From the NCBI RefSeq assembly GCF_010729305.1, contig NZ_AP022574.1, positions 868,001 through 932,000 on the forward strand: 64,000 bases of DNA, read 5' to 3'. Below, one piece after another: positions 10,938-20,546 of the stretch. Within the stretch, counting starts at the first letter, position 1; every line of letters begins with the position of its first letter. This DNA is from Mycolicibacterium psychrotolerans. GTDB taxonomy: Bacteria; Actinomycetota; Actinomycetes; Mycobacteriales; Mycobacteriaceae. The translations under genes were made by a program, and so were the position numbers. The notes below the pieces were generated by a model, which was given only the letters and a program-made list of their open reading frames with translations, made no database searches and had not been told where the DNA came from.

Positions 10938-11055
10938 GTCCTAGGAGAGTGGTGACTGCGTCAGAGAGATGTCGCTACCGGAGCCACAGTACAAATATCC
11001 GGGCGGGGCCCGCTTGTTCGCCTCCGTGAGACGGCGGTGGTGACAGAATGGTCGG

Positions 11056-11661
11056 GTGGCGCAGCCAGAAGATCCGGAGGATTTCGTCGCACCCGCGGCC
11101 CACCGGGTCCGTGCGGGCACGATGTTGCTGGCCAACACCGATCTGCTCGAACCCACGTTCCGGCGCAGCGTCATCTACGTCGTCGAGCACAACGACGGCG
11201 GGACGCTGGGCGTGGTACTGAACCGGCCCAGCGAGACCGCGGTCTACAACGTGCTTCCGCAATGGGTCAAGCTCGCGACCAAACCCAAGACGATGTTCAT
11301 CGGCGGGCCCGTCAAAAGAGACGCGGCGCTGTGCCTGGCGACGCTGCGGGTCGGCGTGGACCCGGCCGCCGTCAGCGGACTGCGCCACGTGCAGGGCCGC
11401 ATCGCGATGGTCGACCTGGACGCCGACCCCGACGCGATCGCCCCGCTGGTCGAGGGGGTGCGCATCTTCGCCGGGTACTCCGGGTGGACCATCGGTCAGC
11501 TCGAGGGGGAGATCGAGCGCGACGACTGGATCGTGTTGTCCGCGTTGCCGACCGACGTGCTGGTGGAGCCGCGGGTCGACCTGTGGGGTCGGGTGCTGCG
11601 TCGTCAGCCGATGCCGCTGTCGCTGCTCGCGACCCACCCCATCGATCTCAGCCGCAACTAA
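11056..11661 (+). CDS. YqgE/AlgH family protein (UPF0301, Rv0038-like)
   Basis: This 201-residue protein shows the complete YqgE/AlgH (DUF179) signature. RAGTMLLAN is near the N-terminus, and TLGVVLNRPSE, FIGGPVKRDA and GYSGWTIGQLEGEI follow. The family is widespread and single-domain, with no settled biochemical activity; an older annotation calls it a transcriptional regulator. The GTG was chosen because the conserved core starts soon after it. The nearby ATG at 11048 is in another frame. The gene is convergent with the small membrane-protein gene ending at 11667. Confidence 0.93.
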   Translation: MAQPEDPEDFVAPAAHRVRAGTMLLANTDLLEPTFRRSVIYVVEHNDGGTLGVVLNRPSETAVYNVLPQWVKLATKPKTMFIGGPVKRDAALCLATLRVGVDPAAVSGLRHVQGRIAMVDLDADPDAIAPLVEGVRIFAGYSGWTIGQLEGEIERDDWIVLSALPTDVLVEPRVDLWGRVLRRQPMPLSLLATHPIDLSRN

Positions 11662-11666
11662 AGGGG

Positions 11667-12023
11667 TCAGCGCTCGCAGGACAGCGTGCACGACGCGCAC
11701 GCCCCCGCGCAGCTGTCGGCACCCGCGGCGACGCGGGCGTTCGCGCGGGCGACGACCTTTGCGCTCTGCCAGCATCCCGCGGCCACGGTCGCCAGCGCAC
11801 CGCCGATGCACACCAGCAGCACCACCGCCGACGTCGGCCGCGGAGCCGACAGCCCGACCACCGCTCCGGCGGCCAGCATCACCGCGGCGGCCACCTGCGT
11901 CGGGGCGACCCCGCGCAGTACCTGCCGGACGAAGTCGTCGGATACCGGCCGGGTCAGCGACCAGACACCCAGCGCCGCGGTCACGGCGGCGACGCCGAGA
12001 CACACCACTGCGGCGACGATCAT
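11667..12023 (-). CDS. Small membrane protein with C-terminal Cys cluster (Rv0039c-like)
   Basis: This 118-residue protein has three probable transmembrane helices (about residues 1-20, 42-60 and 65-85) and a hydrophilic tail. The tail ends in CAGACASCTLSC, four cysteines spaced CX3CX2CX3C. The family appears limited to mycobacteria and its function is unknown. The Cys tail could bind a metal or form disulfides; that is speculation. Transcription converges on the YqgE gene with 5 bases between stops. The upstream Mtc28-like gene is on the same strand 74 bases away. Confidence 0.75.
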   Translation of the reverse strand: MIVAAVVCLGVAAVTAALGVWSLTRPVSDDFVRQVLRGVAPTQVAAAVMLAAGAVVGLSAPRPTSAVVLLVCIGGALATVAAGCWQSAKVVARANARVAAGADSCAGACASCTLSCER

Positions 12024-12097
12024 GGATCAGAGGATACGGCGTCGGCAGCGGGCCGCCGTCCCCCGGGCGCCAGGCTTCGCCCGGGGGACGACGTCGC

Positions 12098-13057
12098 TTA
12101 TCCCTGCAGTCCCAGCAGCTGCGGCGGGGGGGCCACCGCAGCGGGGACGGCGGGAGCTGGGGGCGCCGGCAGGGCCGGCGCGGGAGGGACGGCCAGAGGC
12201 GCCGCGGGTGCGGGCGCCGCGGACGGCACGCTCACCTTGAAGCCTTTGACGATCGCCTCGGTGGCGTCCGCGGCGGCCACCACCTGATCGACGCTGGTGG
12301 TGACGGCCAGTGACACCAGGTAGCGGTCGGGGCCGACCGTGGCCAGCACGTGACGCCGGGAGGTGTTCAGCGTCATGGAGTTCTCCCGATAGGTGCCCTC
12401 GATCAGCGAGGACGGCATCCCGCCGAAGTCGGTGAGCGACGCGTCGGTCGAACGCCAGGCGGGCAGCTGCTGGGCGTCGATGAAGCCGTGGCTGATCGCC
12501 TCCTTGGGGTCGAAGTCCCCGCCGACGAGCTTGTAGACGATCACCTGGGCGTTCGACGAGTACAGGCCGTTGCCGCCCACGCGGTCGGCGATCACCGCGA
12601 ACGCGTCGGGCACGTTCGGGTCCGGGATGTGCTGCCAGCCGCGCGGCATGGGCAGCACGATGTTGAGGGCCCGGAAGTCGCGGCTGGACTGCGGTTGCAG
12701 GGTGACGCCCTTGGTGGTGAGGAAGTCGGCGAGCGTCCCCGAGGTGGCCGGCACGATCGCCGGCGCCGCCGGCTGTGCGGGCACGACGGGCACCGCGGGA
12801 GCGGGTGCAGCCGGCGCGGTGACGCCGACGGGCACCGCGGCCACACCGGCGGTGGCGGGCGTCACACCCGGCTGGACGGCGGCGGCGTTCGGCGCGGCCG
12901 GCACCGGCTGGGCCACGGTGGCCGGCGACGGCAGGACCGGCTGTACGGGCAGGGGCTGCGCGGACGCCGTGCCCGCGACACCCAGCACACCCGCGACACC
13001 GGCGCATGCGCCGATACCTCCCGCCAGAACCCGCCAGCCGCGGCCGATTTCGCTCAT
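12098..13057 (-). CDS. mtc28: Secreted Pro/Ala-rich LpqN/LpqT-family protein (Mtc28-like)
   Basis: The 319-residue protein has a classical signal peptide ending at TASA before QPLP. A long Pro/Ala/Val-rich low-complexity stretch (about residues 31-110) follows. A globular LpqN/LpqT-type domain comes next (about 110-275), then a second Pro/Ala-rich tail. It corresponds in architecture to M. tuberculosis Mtc28 (Rv0040c), a secreted proline-rich antigen of unknown biochemical role. The ATG was chosen because it starts directly before the signal peptide and follows an AGGA-like stretch. It is divergent from leuS across about 200 bases. Confidence 0.85.
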   Translation of the reverse strand: MSEIGRGWRVLAGGIGACAGVAGVLGVAGTASAQPLPVQPVLPSPATVAQPVPAAPNAAAVQPGVTPATAGVAAVPVGVTAPAAPAPAVPVVPAQPAAPAIVPATSGTLADFLTTKGVTLQPQSSRDFRALNIVLPMPRGWQHIPDPNVPDAFAVIADRVGGNGLYSSNAQVIVYKLVGGDFDPKEAISHGFIDAQQLPAWRSTDASLTDFGGMPSSLIEGTYRENSMTLNTSRRHVLATVGPDRYLVSLAVTTSVDQVVAAADATEAIVKGFKVSVPSAAPAPAAPLAVPPAPALPAPPAPAVPAAVAPPPQLLGLQG

Positions 13058-13243
13058 CGAGTGAAGTCCTCCCAATCCCTTTTCCCGACGGTCCGGGCCA
13101 AGCGCACCCGGGTCAGGCGAGCAATGTATCCACGGGGCCGACACGCTCACCAGGGCTGGAATCGACCTGGGACCAACCCCTGACGCATCCGCAACGGAAC
13201 CGAGATCAACCCGTGGCCCGCGGAGCGGCTACGCGGCGGCTTA

Positions 13244-13249
13244 TACGCT
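13244..13249 (+). promoter_or_regulatory. Predicted -10 box of a leaderless leuS promoter
   Basis: TACGCT ends 6 bases before the GTG of leuS and no Shine-Dalgarno sequence is visible. This is the spacing expected when transcription begins at the start codon. It is a pattern-based prediction. Confidence 0.55.
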
Positions 13250-13255
13250 GATCAC

Positions 13256-16141
13256 GTGACCGACACGCCGACTGCGCACCCTGGAACACAGTCCTCGCGC
13301 GAGCGCTCGTCCGCCGCCGACGACACCCCGCCGCACCGCTACACCGCGGAGCTCGCCGGGGACATCGAGCGGTCCTGGCAGCAGCGGTGGACCGACGCCG
13401 GAACCTTCGACGTCGCGAACCCGGTCGGCTCGCTGGCCCCGCCCGACGGCACACCGGTGCCCGCCGACAAGATGTTCGTCCAGGACATGTTCCCGTATCC
13501 GTCGGGGGAGGGGTTGCACGTCGGGCATCCCCTCGGCTACATCGCCACCGACGTGTATGCCCGCTACTACCGGATGACCGGGCGGAATGTGTTGCACGCG
13601 TTGGGTTTCGACGCGTTCGGTCTGCCCGCCGAGCAGTACGCCATCCAGACCGGGACGCACCCGCGGACCCGGACCGAGGCCAACATCGTGAACTTCCGCC
13701 GCCAGCTCGGCCGGCTGGGTCTCGGCCACGACGCTCGGCGCAGCTTCTCCACCACCGACGTCGACTTCTACAAGTGGACGCAGTGGATCTTCCTGCAGAT
13801 ATTCAACGCATGGTTCGACCGGGCCGAGAACCGGGCCCGACCCATCGCCGAGCTGATCGCCGAGTTCGAGGGGGGCACCCGGGCGACCGACGACGGCCGC
13901 CCCTGGTCGTCGTTGAGCAGCGGCGAGCGCGCCGACGTGGTCGACGGCCACCGGCTGGTCTATCTGGCCGACTCGGTGGTCAACTGGTGTCCGGGGCTGG
14001 GCACGGTGCTGGCCAACGAGGAGGTCACCGCCGACGGCCGCAGTGAGCGCGGGAACTTCCCGGTGTTCCGGAAACGCCTGCGGCAGTGGATGATGCGCAT
14101 CACCGCGTACTCGGACCGGTTGCTCGACGATCTCGATGTGCTGGACTGGCCGGAGAAGGTCAAGACCATGCAGCGCAACTGGATCGGCCGCTCGACCGGC
14201 GCGAGCGTGCTGTTCGGCACTCCCGCCGGCGACGTCGAGGTGTTCACCACCCGGCCGGACACGCTGTTCGGTTCGACGTATCTGGTGCTGGCGCCCGAGC
14301 ACGATCTGGTCGACGAACTGGTCGCCGCCCAGTGGCCCGACGGCGTTGACCGGCGCTGGACCTACGGCGCGCAGACACCGCGCGAGGCGGTGACCGCCTA
14401 CCGGGCCGCCATCGCGGCGAAGTCCGATCTGGAGCGTCAGGAGAACAAGACCAAGACCGGCGTGTTCCTCGGCGCGTATGCCGTCAAGCCGGCTGACGAA
14501 CAGCAGGTTCCGGTGTTCATCGCGGACTATGTGCTGGCCGGCTACGGTACCGGCGCGATCATGGCGGTGCCCGGCGGCGACCAGCGCGACTGGGACTTCG
14601 CCACCGAGTTCGGCCTGCCGATCGTGGAAGTGGTTACGGGTGGTGACATTTCGGAGGCGGCCTACACCGGCGAAGGTGTGATGGTGAACTCCGGCTTCCT
14701 CGACGGCATGGACGTGACGGCGGCCAAGGTGGCCATGACCGAGCGCCTCACCGCTGACGGCCGCGGCCGCGCCCGCATCGAGTACAAGCTGCGGGACTGG
14801 CTTTTCGCTCGCCAGCGGTACTGGGGCGAGCCGTTCCCGATCGTCTACGACGCCGACGGCCGCGCCCACGGACTGCCACAGGAGATGCTGCCTGTCGAGT
14901 TGCCCGACGTACCGGACTACTCCCCGGTGTTGTTCGATCCCGACGACGCCGACAGCGAGCCGTCGCCGCCGCTGGCCAAGGCCACCGACTGGGTCAACGT
15001 CGAACTCGACCTCGGCGACGGGCTCAAGCCCTACACCCGGGACACCAACGTGATGCCGCAGTGGGCAGGCAGTTCCTGGTACGAGTTGCGCTACACCGAC
15101 CCGTACAACGCAGAAGCCATGTGCGCCAAGGAGAATGAGGCGTACTGGATGGGACCGCGGCCCGCCGAGCACGGCCCGGACGACCCGGGTGGCGTCGACC
15201 TGTACGTCGGCGGCGTCGAACACGCGGTGCTGCATCTGCTCTACTCGCGGTTCTGGCACAAGGTGCTGCACGACCTCGGGCATGTCAGCTCCCGCGAGCC
15301 GTACCGGCGGCTGGTCAACCAGGGCTACATCCAGGCGTTCGCCTACACCGACGCGCGCGGGACGTACGTGCCGGCGGCCGAGGTCACCGAGCGCGACGGA
15401 AAGTTCTTCTGGGCGGGGCCGGACGGTGAGATGGAGGTCAATCAGGAGTTCGGCAAGATCGGCAAGAGCCTGAAGAACTCGGTGTCGCCCGACGAGATCT
15501 GCGACAACTACGGCGCCGACACGCTGCGGGTGTACGAGATGTCGATGGGCCCGCTGGAGGCGTCGCGGCCGTGGGCCACCAAGGACGTCGTCGGTGCGCA
15601 CCGCTTCCTGCAGCGCGTCTGGCGCCTGGTGGTCGACGAGGAGTCCGGCGCGGTGCGTGTCACCGACGAGCCGATCGACGACGCCACGCTGCGGCTGCTG
15701 CACCGCACGATCGCGGGCGCCGCGGACGACTATGCGGGGCTGCGCAACAACACCGCCGCGGCCAAGTTGATCGAATACACCAACCATCTGACCAAGCAGT
15801 CGGTGACGGCCCGCGCCGCACTCGAACCGCTGGTGCTGATGGTGGCGCCGCTCGCGCCGCACCTGGCCGAGGAGCTGTGGTCGCGGCTCGGCCACGACGG
15901 CTCACTGGCCCACGGCCCGTTCCCGGTGGCCGATCCGGCGTACCTGGTCGAGGACACCGTCGAGTATCCGGTGCAGGTCAACGGCAAGGTCCGCAGCCGG
16001 GTGACGGTCCCTGCGGACGCCGTCGCCGACACCGTCGAGGCCGCCGCACTGGCCGATGAGAAGGTCGTGGCCTTCATCGACGGCCGGACCCCGAAGAAGG
16101 TCATCGTCGTCGCCGGCCGGCTGGTCAACATCGTGGTGTGA
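13256..16141 (+). CDS. leuS: Leucyl-tRNA synthetase
   Basis: This 961-residue class Ia synthetase charges tRNA(Leu). The HIGH-type signature is LHVGHPLGY (His near residue 88). The KMSKS-type loop is KIGKSLKNS near residue 734, with the usual bacterial substitutions. The CP1 editing domain lies between them and contains the threonine-rich TTRPDTLFG stretch. The C-terminal anticodon-binding helices end in a short beta extension. The length fits mycobacterial LeuRS (Rv0041). The GTG start is supported by a TACGCT box 6 bases upstream. The gene stands alone, divergent from mtc28. Confidence 0.97.
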   Translation: MTDTPTAHPGTQSSRERSSAADDTPPHRYTAELAGDIERSWQQRWTDAGTFDVANPVGSLAPPDGTPVPADKMFVQDMFPYPSGEGLHVGHPLGYIATDVYARYYRMTGRNVLHALGFDAFGLPAEQYAIQTGTHPRTRTEANIVNFRRQLGRLGLGHDARRSFSTTDVDFYKWTQWIFLQIFNAWFDRAENRARPIAELIAEFEGGTRATDDGRPWSSLSSGERADVVDGHRLVYLADSVVNWCPGLGTVLANEEVTADGRSERGNFPVFRKRLRQWMMRITAYSDRLLDDLDVLDWPEKVKTMQRNWIGRSTGASVLFGTPAGDVEVFTTRPDTLFGSTYLVLAPEHDLVDELVAAQWPDGVDRRWTYGAQTPREAVTAYRAAIAAKSDLERQENKTKTGVFLGAYAVKPADEQQVPVFIADYVLAGYGTGAIMAVPGGDQRDWDFATEFGLPIVEVVTGGDISEAAYTGEGVMVNSGFLDGMDVTAAKVAMTERLTADGRGRARIEYKLRDWLFARQRYWGEPFPIVYDADGRAHGLPQEMLPVELPDVPDYSPVLFDPDDADSEPSPPLAKATDWVNVELDLGDGLKPYTRDTNVMPQWAGSSWYELRYTDPYNAEAMCAKENEAYWMGPRPAEHGPDDPGGVDLYVGGVEHAVLHLLYSRFWHKVLHDLGHVSSREPYRRLVNQGYIQAFAYTDARGTYVPAAEVTERDGKFFWAGPDGEMEVNQEFGKIGKSLKNSVSPDEICDNYGADTLRVYEMSMGPLEASRPWATKDVVGAHRFLQRVWRLVVDEESGAVRVTDEPIDDATLRLLHRTIAGAADDYAGLRNNTAAAKLIEYTNHLTKQSVTARAALEPLVLMVAPLAPHLAEELWSRLGHDGSLAHGPFPVADPAYLVEDTVEYPVQVNGKVRSRVTVPADAVADTVEAAALADEKVVAFIDGRTPKKVIVVAGRLVNIVV

Positions 16142-16210
16142 TCGGTGTTTGACGCGCTTCGGCGGGGGTAATCGGCCGCGGTCTGTTCGCCGGATGCCCG
16201 AGGAGTCCGC

Positions 16211-17959
16211 ATGGCCGTCGACGCGCTCACCCTGCTGAACCTCGAACCGCGGCGGCCCTTTCCGTCCAGGCTGGGCCCCAAGGGCAACCTGATCTACAAG
16301 CTCGTCACGACCACCGATCACAAGCTGATCGGCATCATGTACGTGGTCACCTGTTTCGCCTTCTTCTTCATCGGTGGGCTGATGGCGCTGTTCATCCGCA
16401 CCGAGCTCGCGGTGCCGGGTCTGCAGTTCCTGTCCAACGAGCAGTACAACCAGCTGTTCACGATGCACGGCACGGTGATGCTGCTGTTCTATGCGACGCC
16501 GATCGTGTTCGGTTTCGCGAACCTGGTGCTGCCGCTGCAGATCGGCGCCCCGGACGTCGCGTTCCCGCGGCTCAACGCGTTCTCGTACTGGCTGTTCCTG
16601 TTCGGCGCGCTCATTGCGCTGGGTGGGTTCCTCGTACCGGGCGGTGCGGCCGACTTCGGGTGGACGGCCTATTCGCCGCTGACCGACGCGACGCATTCCC
16701 CCGGTCCCGGTGGGGATCTGTGGATTCTGGGGCTGGCGGTCGGCGGGCTGGGGACCATTCTGGGCGCGGTCAACATGATCACGACCGTGGTGTGCATGCG
16801 GGCTCCCGGGATGACGATGTTCCGGATGCCGATCTTCACCTGGAACATCCTGGTGACCTCGATCCTGGTGCTGCTGGCCTTCCCCATCCTGACTGCGGCG
16901 TTGTTCGGCCTGGCCGCTGACCGGCATCTCGGCGCGCATGTCTACGACGCCGCCAACGGGGGCGCGATCCTCTGGCAGCACCTGTTCTGGTTCTTCGGTC
17001 ATCCGGAGGTGTACATCGTCGCGCTGCCGTTCTTCGGCATCGTCACCGAGATCTTCCCGGTGTTCAGCCGCAAACCGATCTTCGGCTACACCACGCTGGT
17101 CTACGCCACGTTGGGGATCGGCGCGCTGTCGGTGGTGGTGTGGGCGCACCACATGTACGCCACCGGCGCCGTCCTTCTCCCGTTCTTCTCGTTCACCACC
17201 TATCTCATCGCGGTGCCGACCGGCATCAAGTTCTTCAACTGGATCGGCACGATGTGGAAGGGCCAGTTGAGTTTCGAGACCCCGATGCTGTGGTCGGTCG
17301 GGTTCGTGGTCACGTTCCTGCTCGGCGGTCTGTCCGGCGTGCTGCTGGCCAGTCCGCCGCTGGACTTCCACGTCACCGACAGCTACTTCGTGGTGGCGCA
17401 CTTTCACTACGTGCTGTTCGGCACCATCGTGTTCGCCACCTATGCCGGCGTCTACTTCTGGTTCCCGAAGATGACGGGCCGGATGCTCGACGAGCGGTTG
17501 GGCAAACTGAACTTCTGGCTCACGTTCATCGGCTTCCACGTCACCTTCGGCGTGCAGCACTGGCTGGGCGACGCGGGGATGCCACGCCGCTACGCGGACT
17601 ACCTGCCCAGCGACGGGTTCACCGGAATGCACTTCGTCTCCACGATCGGCGCGTTCATCCTGGGTGTGTCGATGCTGCCGTTCGTGTGGAACGTCTTCAA
17701 GAGCTGGCGCTACGGCGAACCGGTGATGGTCGACGACCCGTGGGGCCACGGCAACTCGCTCGAGTGGGCGACCAGTTGCCCGCCGCCGCGGCACAACTTC
17801 ACCGAACTGCCCCGGATCCGTTCGGAGCGGCCCGCTTTCGAGCTGCACTACCCGCACATGGTCGAACGTATGCGCGCCGAGGCGCACATCGGCAGGCATG
17901 CCACCGCCGGGGAGTCGCCGGGCGGCTACGGCCCGCGCACCGAACCGGACCGCAGCTGA
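16211..17959 (+). CDS. ctaD: Cytochrome c oxidase subunit I (stand-alone ctaD paralogue)
   Basis: The 582-residue haem-copper oxidase subunit I has about 12 transmembrane helices. The metal ligands are all present: the MHG histidine for haem a, GHPEVY (His264, Tyr cross-link), WAHHM for CuB and HFHYV for the haems. The proton-path residues are also there, including the GHPEVY glutamate (A1 type), the PTGIKFF lysine and the [10 protein letters not shown] aspartate, so it should be catalytically competent. A GAGGAG ribosome site precedes the ATG. No subunit II, III or IV gene is adjacent. Mycobacteria normally have a main ctaD elsewhere (Rv3043c), so this is probably a paralogue that uses shared subunits; that is inference. 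Confidence 0.93.
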   Translation: MAVDALTLLNLEPRRPFPSRLGPKGNLIYKLVTTTDHKLIGIMYVVTCFAFFFIGGLMALFIRTELAVPGLQFLSNEQYNQLFTMHGTVMLLFYATPIVFGFANLVLPLQIGAPDVAFPRLNAFSYWLFLFGALIALGGFLVPGGAADFGWTAYSPLTDATHSPGPGGDLWILGLAVGGLGTILGAVNMITTVVCMRAPGMTMFRMPIFTWNILVTSILVLLAFPILTAALFGLAADRHLGAHVYDAANGGAILWQHLFWFFGHPEVYIVALPFFGIVTEIFPVFSRKPIFGYTTLVYATLGIGALSVVVWAHHMYATGAVLLPFFSFTTYLIAVPTGIKFFNWIGTMWKGQLSFETPMLWSVGFVVTFLLGGLSGVLLASPPLDFHVTDSYFVVAHFHYVLFGTIVFATYAGVYFWFPKMTGRMLDERLGKLNFWLTFIGFHVTFGVQHWLGDAGMPRRYADYLPSDGFTGMHFVSTIGAFILGVSMLPFVWNVFKSWRYGEPVMVDDPWGHGNSLEWATSCPPPRHNFTELPRIRSERPAFELHYPHMVERMRAEAHIGRHATAGESPGGYGPRTEPDRS

Positions 17960-17963
17960 CGGG

Positions 17964-18629
17964 TCAGCGGGGCCGGACGATGACCTCGTGGACGTGGGCG
18001 TCGCGGGGCGCGTTGATCGCATCCGCGGTGACGCGGGCGACGGTCTGCACACTGAGGTACTTCGCGGGGTCGTACTCCCGGCCCTCGTAGGCGACGAGGT
18101 CCTCCTGCATCGCGGTCGCGATGCGGCCGGGATGCACGGAGGTCACCCGCAGCGACGGTTCGTCGGCGCGCAGCGAGTCGGCGAAACCGCGCAGCGCGAA
18201 CTTGCTCGCCGAATACGACGCCAGCCCCGGCGACGCGTTGATGCCCGCTCCGGAGTTGATGAACACGACATGCCCGCCCGCGGCGCGCAACGCGGGCAAC
18301 AGTTCGAGGGTGAGCGCGACGGCGCCGATCACGTTGACGGCCATCGTGGAGCGCCACTGGTCGACGGTGGTCTCGGCGACCCGGCCGGGGTACGCGACGC
18401 CGGCGTTGTGGATGAGCACGTCCAGTTCGACGATCGGTTCGACGACGACGGGTATCGCGTCCGGGTCGGCGAGGTCCAGCGGCCAGGTGGTGGCTCCGAG
18501 CCGCTCCGCGACCGCGTCCAGACGCTCCGAGGGACGCCCGGCCAGGAACAGGGTGTGCGTCGGGGCCAGCGCGTCGGCCAGCGCGGCTCCGAGGCCTCCG
18601 GAGGCTCCGGTGATCATGGCAGTCGGCAC
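17964..18629 (-). CDS. Short-chain dehydrogenase/reductase
   Basis: This 221-residue classical SDR is a little shorter than usual. The cofactor motif TGASGGLG is at residues 7-14, and HNAG and the catalytic YSASK motif follow in order. A serine (INSGAG) precedes the Tyr, completing the Ser-Tyr-Lys set. The substrate is unknown. The GTG start lies 6 bases after a TAGGGT box on the minus strand, which suggests a leaderless transcript. It converges on the ctaD paralogue with only 4 bases between stops and is divergent from the glucosylglycerate hydrolase gene. Confidence 0.88.
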   Translation of the reverse strand: MPTAMITGASGGLGAALADALAPTHTLFLAGRPSERLDAVAERLGATTWPLDLADPDAIPVVVEPIVELDVLIHNAGVAYPGRVAETTVDQWRSTMAVNVIGAVALTLELLPALRAAGGHVVFINSGAGINASPGLASYSASKFALRGFADSLRADEPSLRVTSVHPGRIATAMQEDLVAYEGREYDPAKYLSVQTVARVTADAINAPRDAHVHEVIVRPR

Positions 18630-18635
18630 ACGCCG

Positions 18636-18641
18636 ACCCTA
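18636..18641 (-). promoter_or_regulatory. Predicted -10 box of the SDR gene promoter
   Basis: TAGGGT on the minus strand ends 6 bases before the GTG start at 18629, the spacing of a leaderless mycobacterial transcript. It lies in the 54-base divergent gap with the glucosylglycerate hydrolase gene. Confidence 0.5.
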
Positions 18642-18683
18642 CCGACCTGCGCGGTGGGCGAAGAGGTCGCATCATGGGAGGCG

Positions 18684-20024
18684 ATGCCCCACGATCCGAG
18701 CTTTGCCCCGACACAACTGGCCGCCCGCGCGGCCTACCTGCTGCGCGGCAACGACCTCGGCACGATGACCACCGCGGCGCCGTTGCTCTATCCGCACATG
18801 TGGAGTTGGGACGCGGCGTTCGTGGCCATCGGACTGGCCCCGCTGTCGGTCGAGCGGGCAGTCGTCGAACTCGACACGCTGCTGTCGGCGCAGTGGCGCA
18901 ACGGCATGATCCCGCACATCGTGTTCGCCAACGGCGTCGACGGGTACTTCCCGGGCCCGGCCCGCTGGGCGTGTTCGGCGCTGTCGCCGGACGCGCCGCG
19001 CGGCAGACACACCTCCGGCATCACCCAGCCGCCGGTGCACGCGATCGCCGTGCAGCGCATCCTCGACCACGCCCGCCGGCGCGGCCGGTCCACCCGCGCG
19101 GTCGCCGACGCTTTTCTCGACCGGCGCTGGGGCGATCTGGTGCGCTGGCACCGGTGGCTGGCCGAATGCCGCGACCAGCGGGGCCGTGGCCGGGTCACCG
19201 TGTACCACGGCTGGGAGTCCGGTATGGACAACTCGCCGCGGTGGGACCGCCCGTACGCCAACGTGATTCCCGGCGAGGTGCCCGAGTACCAGCGCGAGGA
19301 CAACAAGATCAACACCGACGCCAGTCAACGGCCCAGCGACATGGAGTACGACCGCTACCTGTGGCTGGTCGAGGAGATGAAGACCGTTCGCTACGACGAC
19401 CAATTGCTGGCGAAGGCAATGAGTTTCGCGGTCGAGGACGTGTTCGTCTCCGCGATCTTCTCGGTGGCGTGCCAGGTGCTGGCCGAGATCGGTGAGGACC
19501 ACAAGCGCCCGCGCGCCGACGTGAGGGATCTGTACTCCTGGGCCGAGCGCTTCCGCACCGGTGTGGTCGCGACCACCGACGAGAGAACCGGTGCGGCAAG
19601 GGATTACGACGTGCGCGCGGAGAGGTGGATCGCCACCGAGACGGTCGCGCAGTTCGCGCCGCTGCTGTGCGGTGGCCTGCCGCACGACCGGGAGCGGGCG
19701 CTGATCCGGCTGCTGGAGGGGCCGCGGTTCAGTGGGCATCCCGATCTGGCGTACGCGTTGATCCCGTCGACGTCGCCGGTGTCCCGCGACTTCCGGTCGC
19801 GCGAATACTGGCGGGGTCCGGTGTGGCCGGTGATGACGTGGCTGTTCTCGTGGTGCTTCGCGCGGCGGGGCTGGGCCGAACGGTCCTCGACGCTGCGGCG
19901 GGAGGGACTGCGGCAGGCCAGCGACGGCACGTTCGCCGAGTACTACGAACCGTTCACCGGCGAGCCGCTGGGCAGTATGCAGCAGTCGTGGACCGCCGCG
20001 GCGGTGCTGGACTGGTTGGGCTGA
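18684..20024 (+). CDS. ggH: Glucosylglycerate hydrolase, GH63 family
   Basis: This 446-residue glycoside hydrolase matches in length the characterised M. hassiacum glucosylglycerate hydrolase. That enzyme mobilises the compatible solute glucosylglycerate when nitrogen returns after starvation. The expected acid and base positions of the M. hassiacum enzyme, recalled as Asp182 and Glu419, are both present: Asp182 in GWESGMDNS and Glu419 in FAEYYEP. Other GH63-type features are YPHMWSWDAAF near the N-terminus and REYWRGPVWP. The ATG follows GGGAGG closely. Such genes are typical of rapid growers and absent from most slow growers. Mannosylglycerate is an alternative substrate. Confidence 0.88.
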   Translation: MPHDPSFAPTQLAARAAYLLRGNDLGTMTTAAPLLYPHMWSWDAAFVAIGLAPLSVERAVVELDTLLSAQWRNGMIPHIVFANGVDGYFPGPARWACSALSPDAPRGRHTSGITQPPVHAIAVQRILDHARRRGRSTRAVADAFLDRRWGDLVRWHRWLAECRDQRGRGRVTVYHGWESGMDNSPRWDRPYANVIPGEVPEYQREDNKINTDASQRPSDMEYDRYLWLVEEMKTVRYDDQLLAKAMSFAVEDVFVSAIFSVACQVLAEIGEDHKRPRADVRDLYSWAERFRTGVVATTDERTGAARDYDVRAERWIATETVAQFAPLLCGGLPHDRERALIRLLEGPRFSGHPDLAYALIPSTSPVSRDFRSREYWRGPVWPVMTWLFSWCFARRGWAERSSTLRREGLRQASDGTFAEYYEPFTGEPLGSMQQSWTAAAVLDWLG

Positions 20025-20027
20025 GCG

Positions 20028-20468
20028 CTACTCGGCGATGCGCTCGAGCGGCGCGAGGGCCTTGGTCAGGGCGTCGAGTTCCTCTTCGTTGAGCTTGCTC
20101 AGCAACTGAGCCAGGTGCGCCTGCCGGGAGGCCAGCGCATCCCGGTGCTGGGAGAGGCCCTGCGGGGTGATCTCGACCAGGACCGCGCGCAGGTCCGACG
20201 GGTCGCGGGAGCGCTTGACCAGGCCGAGTTTCTCGAGCCTGCGGATGGCGACCGTGGTGGTCGGGGTGCGGACGCGTTCATGGGCCGCCAACTCCGTCAT
20301 CCGCATCGGACCCTGGTCCAGCAGCGTGAGCAGAATGGACAGCTGGGCCAGCGTCAGGTCGCCGGCGGTGGCCGTCTTACCGGTGTGGCGCAGCACGGAC
20401 ATCACCTTGGCCAGCACGCGCTGCAGTTCGCCCGCGACGTCGCTGACCTGCGTCTCCGTGCCCGCCAT
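20028..20468 (-). CDS. MarR family transcriptional regulator
   Basis: This 146-residue winged-helix regulator has dimerisation helices at both ends. A DNA-binding core includes MTELAAHERVRTPTTTVAIRR and a basic wing (KRSRDPSDLRAV). It corresponds to the MarR-type protein near leuS in other mycobacteria (Rv0042c). Its ligand and targets are unknown. The stop is 3 bases from that of the convergent glucosylglycerate hydrolase gene. A TAGACT box 9 bases before the ATG suggests a near-leaderless transcript. The ABC transporter genes follow downstream on the same strand. Confidence 0.9.
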   Translation of the reverse strand: MAGTETQVSDVAGELQRVLAKVMSVLRHTGKTATAGDLTLAQLSILLTLLDQGPMRMTELAAHERVRTPTTTVAIRRLEKLGLVKRSRDPSDLRAVLVEITPQGLSQHRDALASRQAHLAQLLSKLNEEELDALTKALAPLERIAE

Positions 20469-20546
20469 AATTTCGCCAGTCTAACCTGTCGGCGGCTTCC
20501 GGACCCTCCGGTCAGCTCCTTTGCGCAAAAAAAGTTGACACCGGCG

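Noticed and set aside
15902..18052. A 716-codon minus-strand open frame across ctaD
   Set aside because: It runs antisense to a fully conserved oxidase gene and has His/Arg/Asp-rich low-complexity translation.
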